A DNA stretch of 64,000 bases from NCBI GenBank assembly GCA_018268355.1, contig JAFDWR010000001.1:477797-541796 (forward strand), written 5' to 3'. Of this stretch, positions 1 through 7,455 are shown one piece after another. Positions within the stretch are counted from its first letter, which is position 1. Each line of letters starts with the position of its first letter. Below the pieces are notes generated by a model. That model did not search any database and was not told where the DNA came from. It was given only the letters and a program-made list of their open reading frames with translations. This DNA is from Armatimonadota bacterium. Its GTDB lineage: Bacteria > Armatimonadota > Fimbriimonadia > Fimbriimonadales > Fimbriimonadaceae. A program made the translations under genes and the position numbers.

Positions 1-2
1 GC

Positions 3-599
3 GTCCCCGTGATGGTCGCCGCGAACCGGTTGATGGTCACCCGCATGGATGAAGAGGGGATGGCCTATCCGCTCCACCTCGGCGTCACCGAGGCAGGCGA
101 CGGCGAGTACGCACGTATCAAGAGCACGGCGGGAATCGCCACGCTCCTCATGGAGGGCATCGGCGACACGATTCGGGTTTCGCTCAGCGAAGACCCCGTC
201 CACGAGATTCCCGTCTGCTACGACATCCTCCAGGCGCTCGGCTTGCGGAAGACGAAGGTCGAGTACATCGCCTGCCCGAGCTGCGGACGCACCAAGTTCA
301 ACCTCCCGATCGTGCTCAACCAAGTTCGGGACGCGACAAGGCATCTCGTCGGCCTCGACATCGCGGTCATGGGTTGCATCGTCAACGGCCCGGGCGAGAT
401 GGGCGATGCTGATTACGGCTACGTCGGCGCAGCGGGAGGGAAGATCACCCTCTATCGAAGGCGCGAAATCGTCAAGCACGGAATCCCCCAAGAGCGAGGC
501 GTGGAAGAGCTTGTTGCCCTGCTGAAGGCCGACGGCGTGTGGTCTGATCCGCCCGAAGGGGCGCCCCAACGGTCGATGACGGACCTTCGAGTCCTATAA
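3..599 (+). CDS. ispG: 4-hydroxy-3-methylbut-2-enyl-diphosphate synthase (IspG/GcpE), 3' part
   Basis: This is the C-terminal part of IspG, the 4Fe-4S enzyme that converts 2-C-methyl-D-erythritol 2,4-cyclodiphosphate to HMBPP in the MEP isoprenoid pathway. The gene is open to the left edge of the window, so the start is missing. The cluster ligands of the family are all visible: the [11 protein letters not shown] motif carries two cysteines and the [15 protein letters not shown] motif carries the third. The stretch LHLGVTEAG, typical of the substrate-binding barrel, precedes them. About 198 codons are in view. The C-terminus ends 12-15 residues after VELVALL-type helices, as expected for a short bacterial IspG. 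Identification is secure; only the length is unknown. Confidence 0.95.
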   Translation, partial: VPVMVAANRLMVTRMDEEGMAYPLHLGVTEAGDGEYARIKSTAGIATLLMEGIGDTIRVSLSEDPVHEIPVCYDILQALGLRKTKVEYIACPSCGRTKFNLPIVLNQVRDATRHLVGLDIAVMGCIVNGPGEMGDADYGYVGAAGGKITLYRRREIVKHGIPQERGVEELVALLKADGVWSDPPEGAPQRSMTDLRVL

Positions 600-746
600 T
601 CTGGCAATATTGCCTGTCGATTTTGGAAAGAACCGTTTCAGGTTGAAGTTTTCTTGACGCATACTGAGAACAGGACCGTTGCGTTCTACTGATGCGGGTT
701 CAGCCTGCGAGATTCAATCTCACATTGGAGAGGAGTTATTAATTAC

Positions 747-1919
747 ATGAAGATGAAAGCAACGATGCTGTTTGGTGCGCTCGCCATTGTCGGCGCAGCC
801 CACGCACAGCTGACCGTTTCGGCTCTTTCGACGTTTAACGGCGGAACCGGTTGGGTCCAACCTCTTGGCACCACCGCCGCCCCGCTCAGCACGGCCAGCA
901 CCGGTCGTGGAATGGCCTACAACGCCGCCACCGGCAACCTCTACGTGGTTGACCGAACGGTCGTTCAGGGTGGAACCCCGAACAACGTTTGGATTCTCAA
1001 CGGTTCGACGGGCGCAGTCCAGACTGGCATCAACAACGGCGTTTTCGCTCTCCCGAGCTCCGGCGTCACCACTCCCGTTACCGGCGGTACGTTCCTGATC
1101 AACAAGATCGGCGTTTCCGACGATGGCAAGATCTACGTGACCAACCTCAACACGGCGGTCGGCGCTGCCAACCCCGGCAAGATCTACAAGTGGAACAGCG
1201 AAGCCAGCGCGATTGCTTCGACCGGTCCTGACGCTCTGATTTCGCTCAGCACCCCGAACGCGATGCGACTCGGCGACACGATCGACGTCATCGGTTCGGG
1301 CAACAACACCCGCATCGTCACTGGCTTCAACCTCGCGGCAGGTCCTGCTGGCTACAAGGTCATCGAAGACAACGGTTCGTTCACGCAAACCGACGTCACG
1401 ATCACGGGTATCGGTAACACCGAAGGTCGACTTGGCGTTGGCTTCCTCGATGCCAACTCGGTCATCATCAAGGCTCCGAGCAACAACATGCGACTGACGA
1501 CGTTCACGCCTGGCAACACGGCAGGAACCCTCGTCGCCAGCCCGGCCGTGACCAGCGCTGGTGAGTCCGCTTCGGACTTCGCCGTGGTCAACGGTGTTCC
1601 GATCCTCGCCATGATGGACATGAACAACAGCGTTGTTCGCTTCTATGACATGACGAATGCTTCGGCTCCCGCCCTTATGACGGTCAACGGGTTGCCGCAG
1701 GGCTTCACCACGACCTCCGGCACGCTCACCGGCAACGGTAACGCAACCGGCGAAGTCAAGTGGGGCGCGATCTCGGGTTCGACCGCAACGCTCTACGCGA
1801 TGTCGTCCAACCAGGGTCTCCAGGCCTTCACGATCAACGTCGTTCCTGAGCCCACCTCGATGATCGCTCTCGGCCTCGGCGCCGTGGCCCTCATCCGACG
1901 ACGACGCTCGGCCAAGTAA
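747..1919 (+). CDS. Exported PEP-CTERM sorting-signal protein
   Basis: A 390-residue exported protein of unknown function. Residues 1-20 form a Sec signal peptide (MKMKATMLFGALAIVGAAHA). The C-terminus has the PEP-CTERM sorting signal in canonical order: the VPEP motif, a hydrophobic stretch (about residues 367-383) and the basic tail RRRRSAK. Such proteins are recognised by an exosortase and are usually linked to exopolysaccharide or surface structures; no exosortase lies in this window. The body is rich in Gly, Thr, Asn and Ser, has no cysteine, and contains short repeating strands such as NLYVVDRT and KIYVTNLN that suggest a beta-propeller-like fold. The ATG follows a GGAGAGGAG Shine-Dalgarno. 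It is a single-gene unit with its own terminator. Confidence 0.9.
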   Translation: MKMKATMLFGALAIVGAAHAQLTVSALSTFNGGTGWVQPLGTTAAPLSTASTGRGMAYNAATGNLYVVDRTVVQGGTPNNVWILNGSTGAVQTGINNGVFALPSSGVTTPVTGGTFLINKIGVSDDGKIYVTNLNTAVGAANPGKIYKWNSEASAIASTGPDALISLSTPNAMRLGDTIDVIGSGNNTRIVTGFNLAAGPAGYKVIEDNGSFTQTDVTITGIGNTEGRLGVGFLDANSVIIKAPSNNMRLTTFTPGNTAGTLVASPAVTSAGESASDFAVVNGVPILAMMDMNNSVVRFYDMTNASAPALMTVNGLPQGFTTTSGTLTGNGNATGEVKWGAISGSTATLYAMSSNQGLQAFTINVVPEPTSMIALGLGAVALIRRRRSAK

Positions 1920-1938
1920 GGCTAGGCGCGTCAACCTT

Positions 1939-1977
1939 GAGGCCCATCTCCTCCACGCGAGGCGATGGGCCTCTTTC
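1939..1977 (+). terminator. Intrinsic terminator of the PEP-CTERM gene
   Basis: GAGGCCCATC and GATGGGCCTC form a 10-bp stem with a 15-base loop, followed by TTTC. It starts 20 bases after the stop codon at 1919 and precedes radC on the same strand. Confidence 0.7.
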
Positions 1978-1996
1978 GTGGTAAACCTTTGCAACC

Positions 1997-2671
1997 ATGT
2001 CGACCAACGGGCTGAGTCCGATCACCTTACGCGTCCGGTCCCAAGGCGTCCGAACGAGTGCCATGTTTGACCTCCTCGCGGTCGGCCTTGCGCGGCGCGA
2101 TTCTGACGTCGATGCGACCGAGGCTTCGGTCCGCAAGTGGATGGAAGGGCTTGGAGGCGTCCGCCGCCTCGTCGACATGAGCCCGCAGGACGTCCAGGAA
2201 GCAGCCGGGCTCGAAGGGTTCGACGCGATCCGCGCGCTCAGCCTGATCGAAGTCGGCCGAAGAGCGAGCATGGTGGGAAAGGGGGAATCCGACGAGGTCC
2301 TGTCTCCTGCCGCGGTGTTTCGGCTCCTCGACCACCTTCGCTATGAAAAGAAGGAGCACTTCGTGGCTGTCCTGCTGGATGCGCGCGGCATGGTCCAGCG
2401 CGTCGCGACGATCCACGTGGGCACCCTCACGATGACCGTCGTCGGGGCAAGGGAAGTCTTCCGTGAGGCGATCCGCGAAGGGGCTTCCAGCATCATCGTC
2501 TCGCACAACCACCCGAGCGGCGACCCCTCGCCGAGTCCCGAAGATCTCGATATGACCGATAAGCTGGTTGAAGTGGGTCGAATGCTCGATATTCCCGTCC
2601 TTGATCATGTGATCATCGGCGAGCGGAGCTTTTTCTCAATGCAGGAGCGAGGTCTCATCCGTGGGTATTGA
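1997..2671 (+). CDS. radC: RadC-family JAB/MPN domain protein
   Basis: A 224-residue RadC homologue. It has an N-terminal helix-hairpin-helix-like segment (about residues 20-95) and a C-terminal JAB1/MPN metalloprotease-like domain (about 102-224). The JAMM zinc-binding motif is intact: H170-N-H172-PSGD-PSPSPED, with the upstream Glu supplied by FREAIREG. RadC proteins were once linked to DNA repair, but their biochemical role is still unclear. The gene overlaps the next one by 11 bases, so the two are probably translated together. The ATG at 1997 sits close behind the terminator at 1939-1977 and no strong Shine-Dalgarno is visible. Confidence 0.93.
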   Translation: MSTNGLSPITLRVRSQGVRTSAMFDLLAVGLARRDSDVDATEASVRKWMEGLGGVRRLVDMSPQDVQEAAGLEGFDAIRALSLIEVGRRASMVGKGESDEVLSPAAVFRLLDHLRYEKKEHFVAVLLDARGMVQRVATIHVGTLTMTVVGAREVFREAIREGASSIIVSHNHPSGDPSPSPEDLDMTDKLVEVGRMLDIPVLDHVIIGERSFFSMQERGLIRGY

Positions 2672-3293
2672 GTTTGATGCCCTCATCGAGGGAGTTCGGC
2701 CCGAGCTGGAGGCGATGCACGCCGCCCGCGAAAAGGGGCTCGCGACCTGTCGCCAGATCATCCAGAACGCCTCCAAGTCGATCCGTGCCGGCCACCGGCG
2801 CGAGTTTGACAAGGCACGGGAATTCCTCCAGGCAAGCGGGGAAGCGGTGGCCTCCGCGCGGGACGTCCTCGTGGGTTTTCCGTCGCTCCTCCACAAGGGC
2901 TTCTTCGATGACGCGCTGAAGGAGTACGTCGAGGCCTTCGCCTTTCTCAAGATGGTTGAGGAGCACCGACTGGTCTCTGCGGAAGAGCTGAAGGTCGGCG
3001 CGGTGCCTTACCTGCACGGGATGGCCGAGGCAGCTTCCGAGCTACGCAGGACCTGTCTCGACACGATGCGCCATGGCAGCTTCGATGAGGCCCAGGCCCT
3101 CTTCGATCTCATGGACCAGGTGTACGAGGGCTTGATCACTTGCGACTTCCCGGACGGGATGACCGACGGCTTGCGCCGAACCACCGATGCCTTGCGCGCG
3201 GTCGTCGAGCGCACCCGGAGCGACCTGACTCAATCGCTGACCCAGCATGAACTCGTGATCGAGCTTCGGCGCGCTACTCATAAGGAAGGTTAA
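2661..3293 (+). CDS. Translin-family nucleic-acid-binding protein
   Basis: A 210-residue, almost entirely helical protein starting with GTG inside the radC 3' end. Its layout matches the archaeal/bacterial branch of the translin/TRAX family: an N-terminal CRQIIQNASKSIRAGHR helix, the acidic helix DALKEYVEAFAF where TRAX-type proteins place catalytic or metal-binding acids, then ELRRTCLDTMRHG, a DQVYEGLITCDFPDGM segment and the C-terminal LRRTTDALRAVVERTRSDL helix. Eukaryotic translin and TRAX bind single-stranded nucleic acids, and TRAX is an endoribonuclease; function in bacteria is largely unknown. The 11-base overlap with radC suggests a shared role. Its last 20 bases overlap the convergent gene 3274-4317. 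Assignment rests on motif resemblance, not alignment. Confidence 0.78.
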   Translation: MGIEFDALIEGVRPELEAMHAAREKGLATCRQIIQNASKSIRAGHRREFDKAREFLQASGEAVASARDVLVGFPSLLHKGFFDDALKEYVEAFAFLKMVEEHRLVSAEELKVGAVPYLHGMAEAASELRRTCLDTMRHGSFDEAQALFDLMDQVYEGLITCDFPDGMTDGLRRTTDALRAVVERTRSDLTQSLTQHELVIELRRATHKEG

Positions 3294-4317
3294 CCGGCGG
3301 CGTGGGGGCGTCGACCTTCATCCGTGAAAGGTCGCCACGCTTCGCGAGCGCGCCGCATCCCGCCACCGCGATGAACACACAGGCAAAGGCACCGAACATC
3401 GGGATGAAGATGCTCGCATTGAACGAGGAACCTTTGCCAAAAATCGCCTTCATCATGTTCTGAAAGTCGGCGCGGCGAAGGACGATCCAAACAAAGCAGC
3501 AGAGCCACATGGCAAGCAGGGTGAAGCCAGTCACCTTTCGCCCGAGCACCAAGTGGCCAAGTCCAGGTAGGAAAAAGCTGAGCACGCCGGCGATCTTCGC
3601 GTTGGCGATCCGGTCCGACGAGTCGATGAGGAATGAGTCGGACGACATCATTGCCATCTGATCCTCAATCGACATCTTGCCTGCATCGATCCTGACCGCT
3701 ATCGCGGCTTGGAGTCGTTCGACGTTCGGGTCGTTGGGGGCGCGCCGCTTGGCTTCCTCCACACTCGCCGCCGCCTCCTTGACCTTGCCGAGCTCGAGTT
3801 GCAGCTCTGCCATCGCAGTGAGGACGATGGGGGCATCGGGGGCGATTTTGATCGCTTCGTCGAGGTAGAGCTTCCTCGCCGTGTTGTTGCCGCGAAGGCG
3901 TTCGAGGTTGGCGCGGCGAATTTTGTCTTCTGCCTCGCGGATCGCTTCGGGGGTGGCTTCGATCGGCAGGACCTCGCTCTCCGAAGCATCGGGAGCAAGG
4001 CCAAAGCCCGCGATTCGGCGGTGGATGCGCTGGATGCTCACATCGAGGGCATCGCGCATGTCTTCGTCGGTCGATTCGTCGTAGCGGACCTGGAGGCGGT
4101 AAAGCTCCTGTTCGAGGCTCTTCTTTTCATCCTCGCTCAGGGGAGGCAGAGCGGGTTTTTCCGCCTTACCGGCAGGCTTCGCTTCGCCCTGCTCGGCAGG
4201 CGATTCTGATTCCACTCGGATACTCGCGATCTTGAGCCTTAGCGCCGCCTGAATGTCGGGATCGTCGGATTCAGCGAGCTTTTGTTCGAGCCGAGCGATC
4301 TCCTCCCGATAGTCCAT
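3274..4317 (-). CDS. TPR-like membrane protein of unknown function
   Basis: A 347-residue protein when started at the ATG giving MDYREEIARLEQKL. An upstream in-frame codon at 4395 would add 26 residues but lies inside the preceding gene. The N-terminal 90 residues are highly charged coiled coil. Residues of about 135-215 contain a TPR-like helix pair (NLERLRGNNTARKLYLDEA, then LTAMAELQLELGKVKEAAA). Three hydrophobic segments follow: AKIAGVLSFFLPGLGHLVLG, FTLLAMWLCCFVWIVL and ASIFIPMFGAFACVFIAVAG. The PGLGHLVLGR stretch resembles the membrane motif of TM2/DUF6677-type proteins. It starts 5 bases after the stop of the upstream gene, so the two are probably coupled. Function is unknown. Confidence 0.8.
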   Translation of the reverse strand: MDYREEIARLEQKLAESDDPDIQAALRLKIASIRVESESPAEQGEAKPAGKAEKPALPPLSEDEKKSLEQELYRLQVRYDESTDEDMRDALDVSIQRIHRRIAGFGLAPDASESEVLPIEATPEAIREAEDKIRRANLERLRGNNTARKLYLDEAIKIAPDAPIVLTAMAELQLELGKVKEAAASVEEAKRRAPNDPNVERLQAAIAVRIDAGKMSIEDQMAMMSSDSFLIDSSDRIANAKIAGVLSFFLPGLGHLVLGRKVTGFTLLAMWLCCFVWIVLRRADFQNMMKAIFGKGSSFNASIFIPMFGAFACVFIAVAGCGALAKRGDLSRMKVDAPTPPVNLPYE

Positions 4318-4322
4318 CGAAT

Positions 4323-4772
4323 CTAGGACGGTGAATCGGGCTCGATTGGATCGGGAATCAGCATGTTTAGGCTCATGATGATGCTGCTCAGGCATTCGCC
4401 TAACTGATCGAGTGCCTCTAGCTCGGCCTCGTACGTCTTCGGCATTCGGTTGAATTCAGCCAAGTCGTGCACGAAATAGGGAAGTCCACCGATGGGTGGC
4501 GTGGGGGACCCAATCGTGTAGAAATGGTTCTTCATCCAGATGACCCATTGGAATCGGATGGAGAAGAGCCGGCGCCAGTAGACCGGGCAGGCGCAGCCGT
4601 CTTGTCGATCGCATTCGTACCGAACCCTTAGGCGCTCGACGTCGTGAAGGAGCCGCTTCAGCATGCTATCGGAGCCACCATCCTCAGGTCCATCACCGCC
4701 AAAGCTCGTTAGGGTGGGCGGCGGGGTCGGGGGCCGCTCTCCGAAAGGCTTGGTGGGGGGCGCAAGCGTCAT
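4323..4772 (-). CDS. Hypothetical protein with a Cys-rich motif
   Basis: A 149-residue protein that I do not recognise. The start chosen is the ATG giving MTLAPPTKPFGERP, preceded by an AGGTG-like Shine-Dalgarno; an in-frame start at 4826 exists but has poorer support. The N-terminal 35 residues are proline- and glycine-rich and look disordered. The middle holds a compact cysteine cluster, YECDRQDGCACPVYWRR, that could bind a metal or form disulfides. Aromatic residues dominate the next segment (WVIWMKNHFYTIG). The C-terminal helix is acidic. No signal peptide or membrane segment is evident. It is the first gene of a two-gene unit with the TPR-like membrane protein, which starts 5 bases downstream. 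Confidence 0.65.
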   Translation of the reverse strand: MTLAPPTKPFGERPPTPPPTLTSFGGDGPEDGGSDSMLKRLLHDVERLRVRYECDRQDGCACPVYWRRLFSIRFQWVIWMKNHFYTIGSPTPPIGGLPYFVHDLAEFNRMPKTYEAELEALDQLGECLSSIIMSLNMLIPDPIEPDSPS

Positions 4773-4923
4773 GGAGCACCTGAGGGAAACGAGACGAGGT
4801 CTGAAACCAGCGCCTCTACAACCCAAATCTTAGCAAAACTGTTTACGTTTTCCAAGAGAAATCTGTAAATTTGCTAAACCATTTCCGGACCGAAGCGTCA
4901 CTTACTAAAGAGGGGATCACTTT

Positions 4924-5340
4924 ATGGAAGGAACCATCGAAGAACTCATTGCTGGCCACGAGTACGAAGAAGCGGCGGTCAAGGCCCAATCCCTCATCCA
5001 GCTCCAGCCGCAGGTGGCCAAGTGGCACGCTTACCTCGGGCTCGCGAAGTTCCGACTAGAGAAGTTCGACGAGGCGGTTCCTGCCCTCAAGACAGCGGTG
5101 ACACTCGATCCTCACTTTGAGGACGCCTTGGTCAAGCTGGCTCAGTGCTTTGACCGACTTCACCTTAGTCACGAATGTGCACTCGTCGTCCACGATGCCC
5201 TCCACCAATTCCCGGCCAACCACGCCCTCCAGGGACTTTGGCAGGCTCACGGGCACAACTTCTATGCCGACAAGGAGAACTGGGAGCGTGGGGCCAACCC
5301 CTTCCGCCATCAGATTTTCATGGGCGGCGACCCTCGCTAG
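4924..5340 (+). CDS. Small TPR-repeat protein
   Basis: A 138-residue soluble protein built mostly of tetratricopeptide repeats, seen at about residues 5-35 (EELIAGHEYEEAAVKAQ), 36-69 (YLGLAKFRLEKFDEAVPAL) and 70-103 (EDALVKLAQCFDRLHLSHEC). TPRs are protein-binding scaffolds; no partner can be named. The last 30 residues (GHNFYADKENWERGANPFR) do not fit the repeat. An AGAGGGG Shine-Dalgarno lies 11 bases before the ATG. It is transcribed away from the pair of genes at 3274-4772 and lies 39 bases before a tRNA gene on the same strand. Confidence 0.85.
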   Translation: MEGTIEELIAGHEYEEAAVKAQSLIQLQPQVAKWHAYLGLAKFRLEKFDEAVPALKTAVTLDPHFEDALVKLAQCFDRLHLSHECALVVHDALHQFPANHALQGLWQAHGHNFYADKENWERGANPFRHQIFMGGDPR

Positions 5341-5379
5341 CATTCGACTTCGGCCTTGCGGTATCTTCATGGTGCGCGC

Positions 5380-5455
5380 GCGCTCGTAGCTCAGTGGATA
5401 GAGCATCAGCTTGCGGAGCTGAGGGTCGGAGGTTCGAGTCCTCTCGAGCGCGCCA
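5380..5455 (+). tRNA. tRNA-Arg (anticodon GCG)
   Basis: A complete 76-base tRNA with an encoded CCA end. The acceptor stem GCGCTCG pairs with CGAGCGC (5380-5386 with 5445-5451), followed by discriminator G and CCA. The D-arm is GCTC-AGTGGATA-GAGC and includes the A20-type base seen in arginine tRNAs. The anticodon arm is TCAGC-TTGCGGA-GCTGA, giving anticodon GCG at 5413-5415 with T33 and G37. The T-arm is GGAGG-TTCGAGT-CCTCT. GCG reads CGC (and CGU by wobble). Nearly all bacteria use ACG, deaminated to ICG, for this box, so the base at position 34 is unusual. Confidence 0.95.
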
Positions 5456-5500
5456 ATTTCTTCGCAATTCCCGGGCGACCTGGCGTATTTAGCCATACGG

Positions 5501-5950
5501 ATGAAGCAACTCCTCAGCAAGATCGACGTTGACAAGGCGGGTGCCCTCGCGGGGACGCTTTGTGCCGTTCACTGCTTGCTCACAGGCCTCTTTCTGAGCA
5601 TGGTCTCCGTCGTTGGCCTCGGCTGGCTGGGAAGCAAGACGAGTGAGGCGATCTTCATCGGCACCGCCGTGATCCTCGGAAGCTGGGCCGTTCGCCACGG
5701 AATCCGAAAGCACCACTCGTACGTGCCGTCGATCTTCTTTGTCCTCGGCCTCACGTTCATCGCGATCTCCCACTTCGTGTTTGGTCACGAGCACGCGAGC
5801 GGCGTCCACGAATGGGACCTGCACTCGGTGGGCAGCACGGCGGCCTCCGTCCTCGGCGGACTTTGCCTGGTCACCTTCCACCTGTTGAACCAGCGCATGG
5901 CCCACCGTTGTGGTTGCGACTGTCAGGCTAGCGTCGGCGACAAAGAGTGA
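5501..5950 (+). CDS. MerC-domain integral membrane protein
   Basis: A 149-residue membrane protein with the MerC signature in its first membrane segment: GTLCAVHCLLTGL, with C21 and C25 as the paired metal-binding cysteines. Four hydrophobic segments are visible (about residues 14-42, 49-64, 74-94 and 111-128). MerC proteins move Hg(II) across the inner membrane in mer operons, but stand-alone homologues are common and their cargo is usually unknown. No other mer gene is present here. The C-terminal tail adds a HEHASGVHEW histidine cluster between segments and a CGCDC motif, which could bind soft metals. The last 23 bases overlap the convergent folB gene. Confidence 0.85.
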   Translation: MKQLLSKIDVDKAGALAGTLCAVHCLLTGLFLSMVSVVGLGWLGSKTSEAIFIGTAVILGSWAVRHGIRKHHSYVPSIFFVLGLTFIAISHFVFGHEHASGVHEWDLHSVGSTAASVLGGLCLVTFHLLNQRMAHRCGCDCQASVGDKE

Positions 5951-6281
5951 CCCCCACCGCGGCGGCGATGATCGGCGCGGGCGGGAGAGGCTTTTCGATC
6001 TTCACCGTGACCGCCTCAATGCGCTGATCGAGCGCGAGAAGTGCATCGGCGACCCTCGAGGCCACATGTTCAACCGTTCGGTGTTGTTCCTTCATGACCG
6101 CTAGCGCGGCCTGGGCGAGGTCAACGTAGTTCACCGTTCCAGAGATATGGTCGTCGGCAAACGCCGTCTCTGCGACCTCCACCTCGATATCAATCAGGTA
6201 CCGATGGCCGATCACCTGCTCTTCATCGGGGACGCCGTGATAGGCGTAGCATTCGAGTCCGCGAACGTGAACCTTGGTCAT
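5928..6281 (-). CDS. folB: Dihydroneopterin aldolase FolB
   Basis: A 117-residue FolB, which cleaves 7,8-dihydroneopterin to 6-hydroxymethyl-dihydropterin and glycolaldehyde in folate synthesis. The family start is clear: VHVRGLECYAYHGVPDEEQ, where the Tyr and the following GV(P/F)..E are conserved. NYVDLAQ and TVEHVASRVADALL follow at the expected spacing, and the C-terminal TVKIEKPLPP carries the conserved Lys-Pro used at the active site. The ATG at 6281 is favoured over the one at 6290 because it gives the usual length and has GGAG just upstream. The gene is divergent from nusA; the nusA promoter region overlaps its start. Confidence 0.93.
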   Translation of the reverse strand: MTKVHVRGLECYAYHGVPDEEQVIGHRYLIDIEVEVAETAFADDHISGTVNYVDLAQAALAVMKEQHRTVEHVASRVADALLALDQRIEAVTVKIEKPLPPAPIIAAAVGVTLCRRR

Positions 6282-6309
6282 TCGCTCCATTCTACTGATG
6301 TGCTATAAT
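6281..6309 (+). promoter_or_regulatory. Probable housekeeping promoter of nusA-ylxR-infB
   Basis: TATAAT at 6304-6309 is a perfect -10 element and is preceded by TG plus one base, an extended -10. TTCGCT at 6281-6286 lies 17 bases upstream as a weak -35. The start point would be near 6316, giving a leader of about 80 bases before the nusA ATG. Confidence 0.6.
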
Positions 6310-6338
6310 TTCTTCACAACTCGAAGGGTCGCTCGCGA

Positions 6339-6361
6339 GGTGGCTAACAGCCGCCTTTTTT
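6339..6361 (+). terminator. Terminator-like hairpin in the nusA leader
   Basis: GGTGGC (6339-6344) and GCCGCC (6350-6355) pair with one G-U wobble around the loop TAACA and are followed at once by six T residues (6356-6361). It lies between the promoter and the Shine-Dalgarno AGGAGGA of nusA, the position of a transcription attenuator. Confidence 0.6.
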
Positions 6362-6395
6362 GTTACCCATCGACCCGACAAGGAGGAGCGAAGAC

Positions 6396-7454
6396 ATGGA
6401 TATTCGACAACAGTTGCAGCAGATCGCGCAGGAGCGAGACATGCCGGTGGACACCCTCGTCCACGAGATCGAGACGTCGTTGGCCGCAGCTTACAAGAAG
6501 TTCATCAACCTCTCGGAGAGCGAGAAGGGCGCCCAGATCCAAGTAGTGGTTCGACTCGACGAGGTCAAGGGTTGGACCGCGAGCGTCGGGAAGGAAGTCG
6601 TGGCCTTCGTCACCAACGATGGCTTCCAAATCAGCCTGACCGAGGCCCGCAAGCGCAAGCCCGAAGTCGAAGTCGGCGACTTCATCATGACGGAAGTCGA
6701 CCCGAACCGTTTCGGACGTATCGCCGCCCAGACCTTTAAGCAGGTTCTGAGCCAGCAGCTTCGTGAGGCCGAGACCCGCCAGATCCACGACGTCTTCAGC
6801 GAGAAGATGGGTGAAGTGGTGAGCGGAACGATCAGCCGCCGCGACGCCGGTTCGGTCTTCGTCCAGGTGAACAAGGTCGAGTGCGAACTCCCCAAGCGCG
6901 AGCAAGTGCCCACCGAGTACTACCGCCAGAACGACCGGCTGAAGGTTTATGTCTTCAAGGTCGACGACAGCACTCGTCGCCTCCGCGTCATCGTCTCGCG
7001 AACGCACCCGAACCTGCTTCGAAAGCTGTTTGAACTCGAAGTGCCGGAGATCAACGACGGCGTCGTCGTGATCAAGAGCGTGGCTCGCGAGCCAGGCCAG
7101 CGAAGCAAGCTGGCGGTGCATTCGACTGACGACCGCGTCGATCCGATCGGAGCATGCGTCGGACCTCGCGGTGTGCGCGTCCAGACGATCACCGATGAGC
7201 TGAACGGCGAGAAGATCGACGTCGTCCCTTACAGCGACGATCCCAAGACCTTCATCGAGAATGCTTTGAGCCCGGCCAAGGTGAACAAGCTGACGCTCAA
7301 CGAAGAAGAGCGATCGGCCCACGTCATCGTCCCCGATACCCAGCTCAGCCTTGCGATCGGCAAGGGTGGACAGAACGTCCGCCTCGCCGCCCGCCTCACC
7401 GAGTGGAAGATCGACATCGTCAGCGAATCGCAGTCCATCTCAGGAGGCAAGTAA
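6396..7454 (+). CDS. nusA: Transcription termination/antitermination factor NusA
   Basis: A 352-residue NusA, which binds RNA polymerase and modulates pausing, termination and antitermination. Domain order is normal: the N-terminal RNA polymerase-binding domain (about 1-125), an S1 domain (about 136-205, GTISRRDAGSVFVQVNKVE), KH1 (about 245-300, with DPIGACVGPRGVRVQ) and KH2 (about 305-350, with LSLAIGKGGQNVRLAARL). It lacks the C-terminal acidic repeats of E. coli NusA, like most non-proteobacterial forms. The ATG at 6396 lies 8 bases after AGGAGGA. It heads an operon with ylxR and infB; rimP, the usual first gene, is absent. The leader hairpin suggests attenuation. Confidence 0.96.
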   Translation: MDIRQQLQQIAQERDMPVDTLVHEIETSLAAAYKKFINLSESEKGAQIQVVVRLDEVKGWTASVGKEVVAFVTNDGFQISLTEARKRKPEVEVGDFIMTEVDPNRFGRIAAQTFKQVLSQQLREAETRQIHDVFSEKMGEVVSGTISRRDAGSVFVQVNKVECELPKREQVPTEYYRQNDRLKVYVFKVDDSTRRLRVIVSRTHPNLLRKLFELEVPEINDGVVVIKSVAREPGQRSKLAVHSTDDRVDPIGACVGPRGVRVQTITDELNGEKIDVVPYSDDPKTFIENALSPAKVNKLTLNEEERSAHVIVPDTQLSLAIGKGGQNVRLAARLTEWKIDIVSESQSISGGK

Positions 7455-7455
7455 C

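Noticed and set aside
720-1994. A 424-codon open frame opposite the PEP-CTERM gene
   Set aside because: It is Arg/Asp/Val-rich with no recognisable domain and is the usual antisense shadow of a GC-rich gene; the sense frame has a signal peptide and sorting motif.
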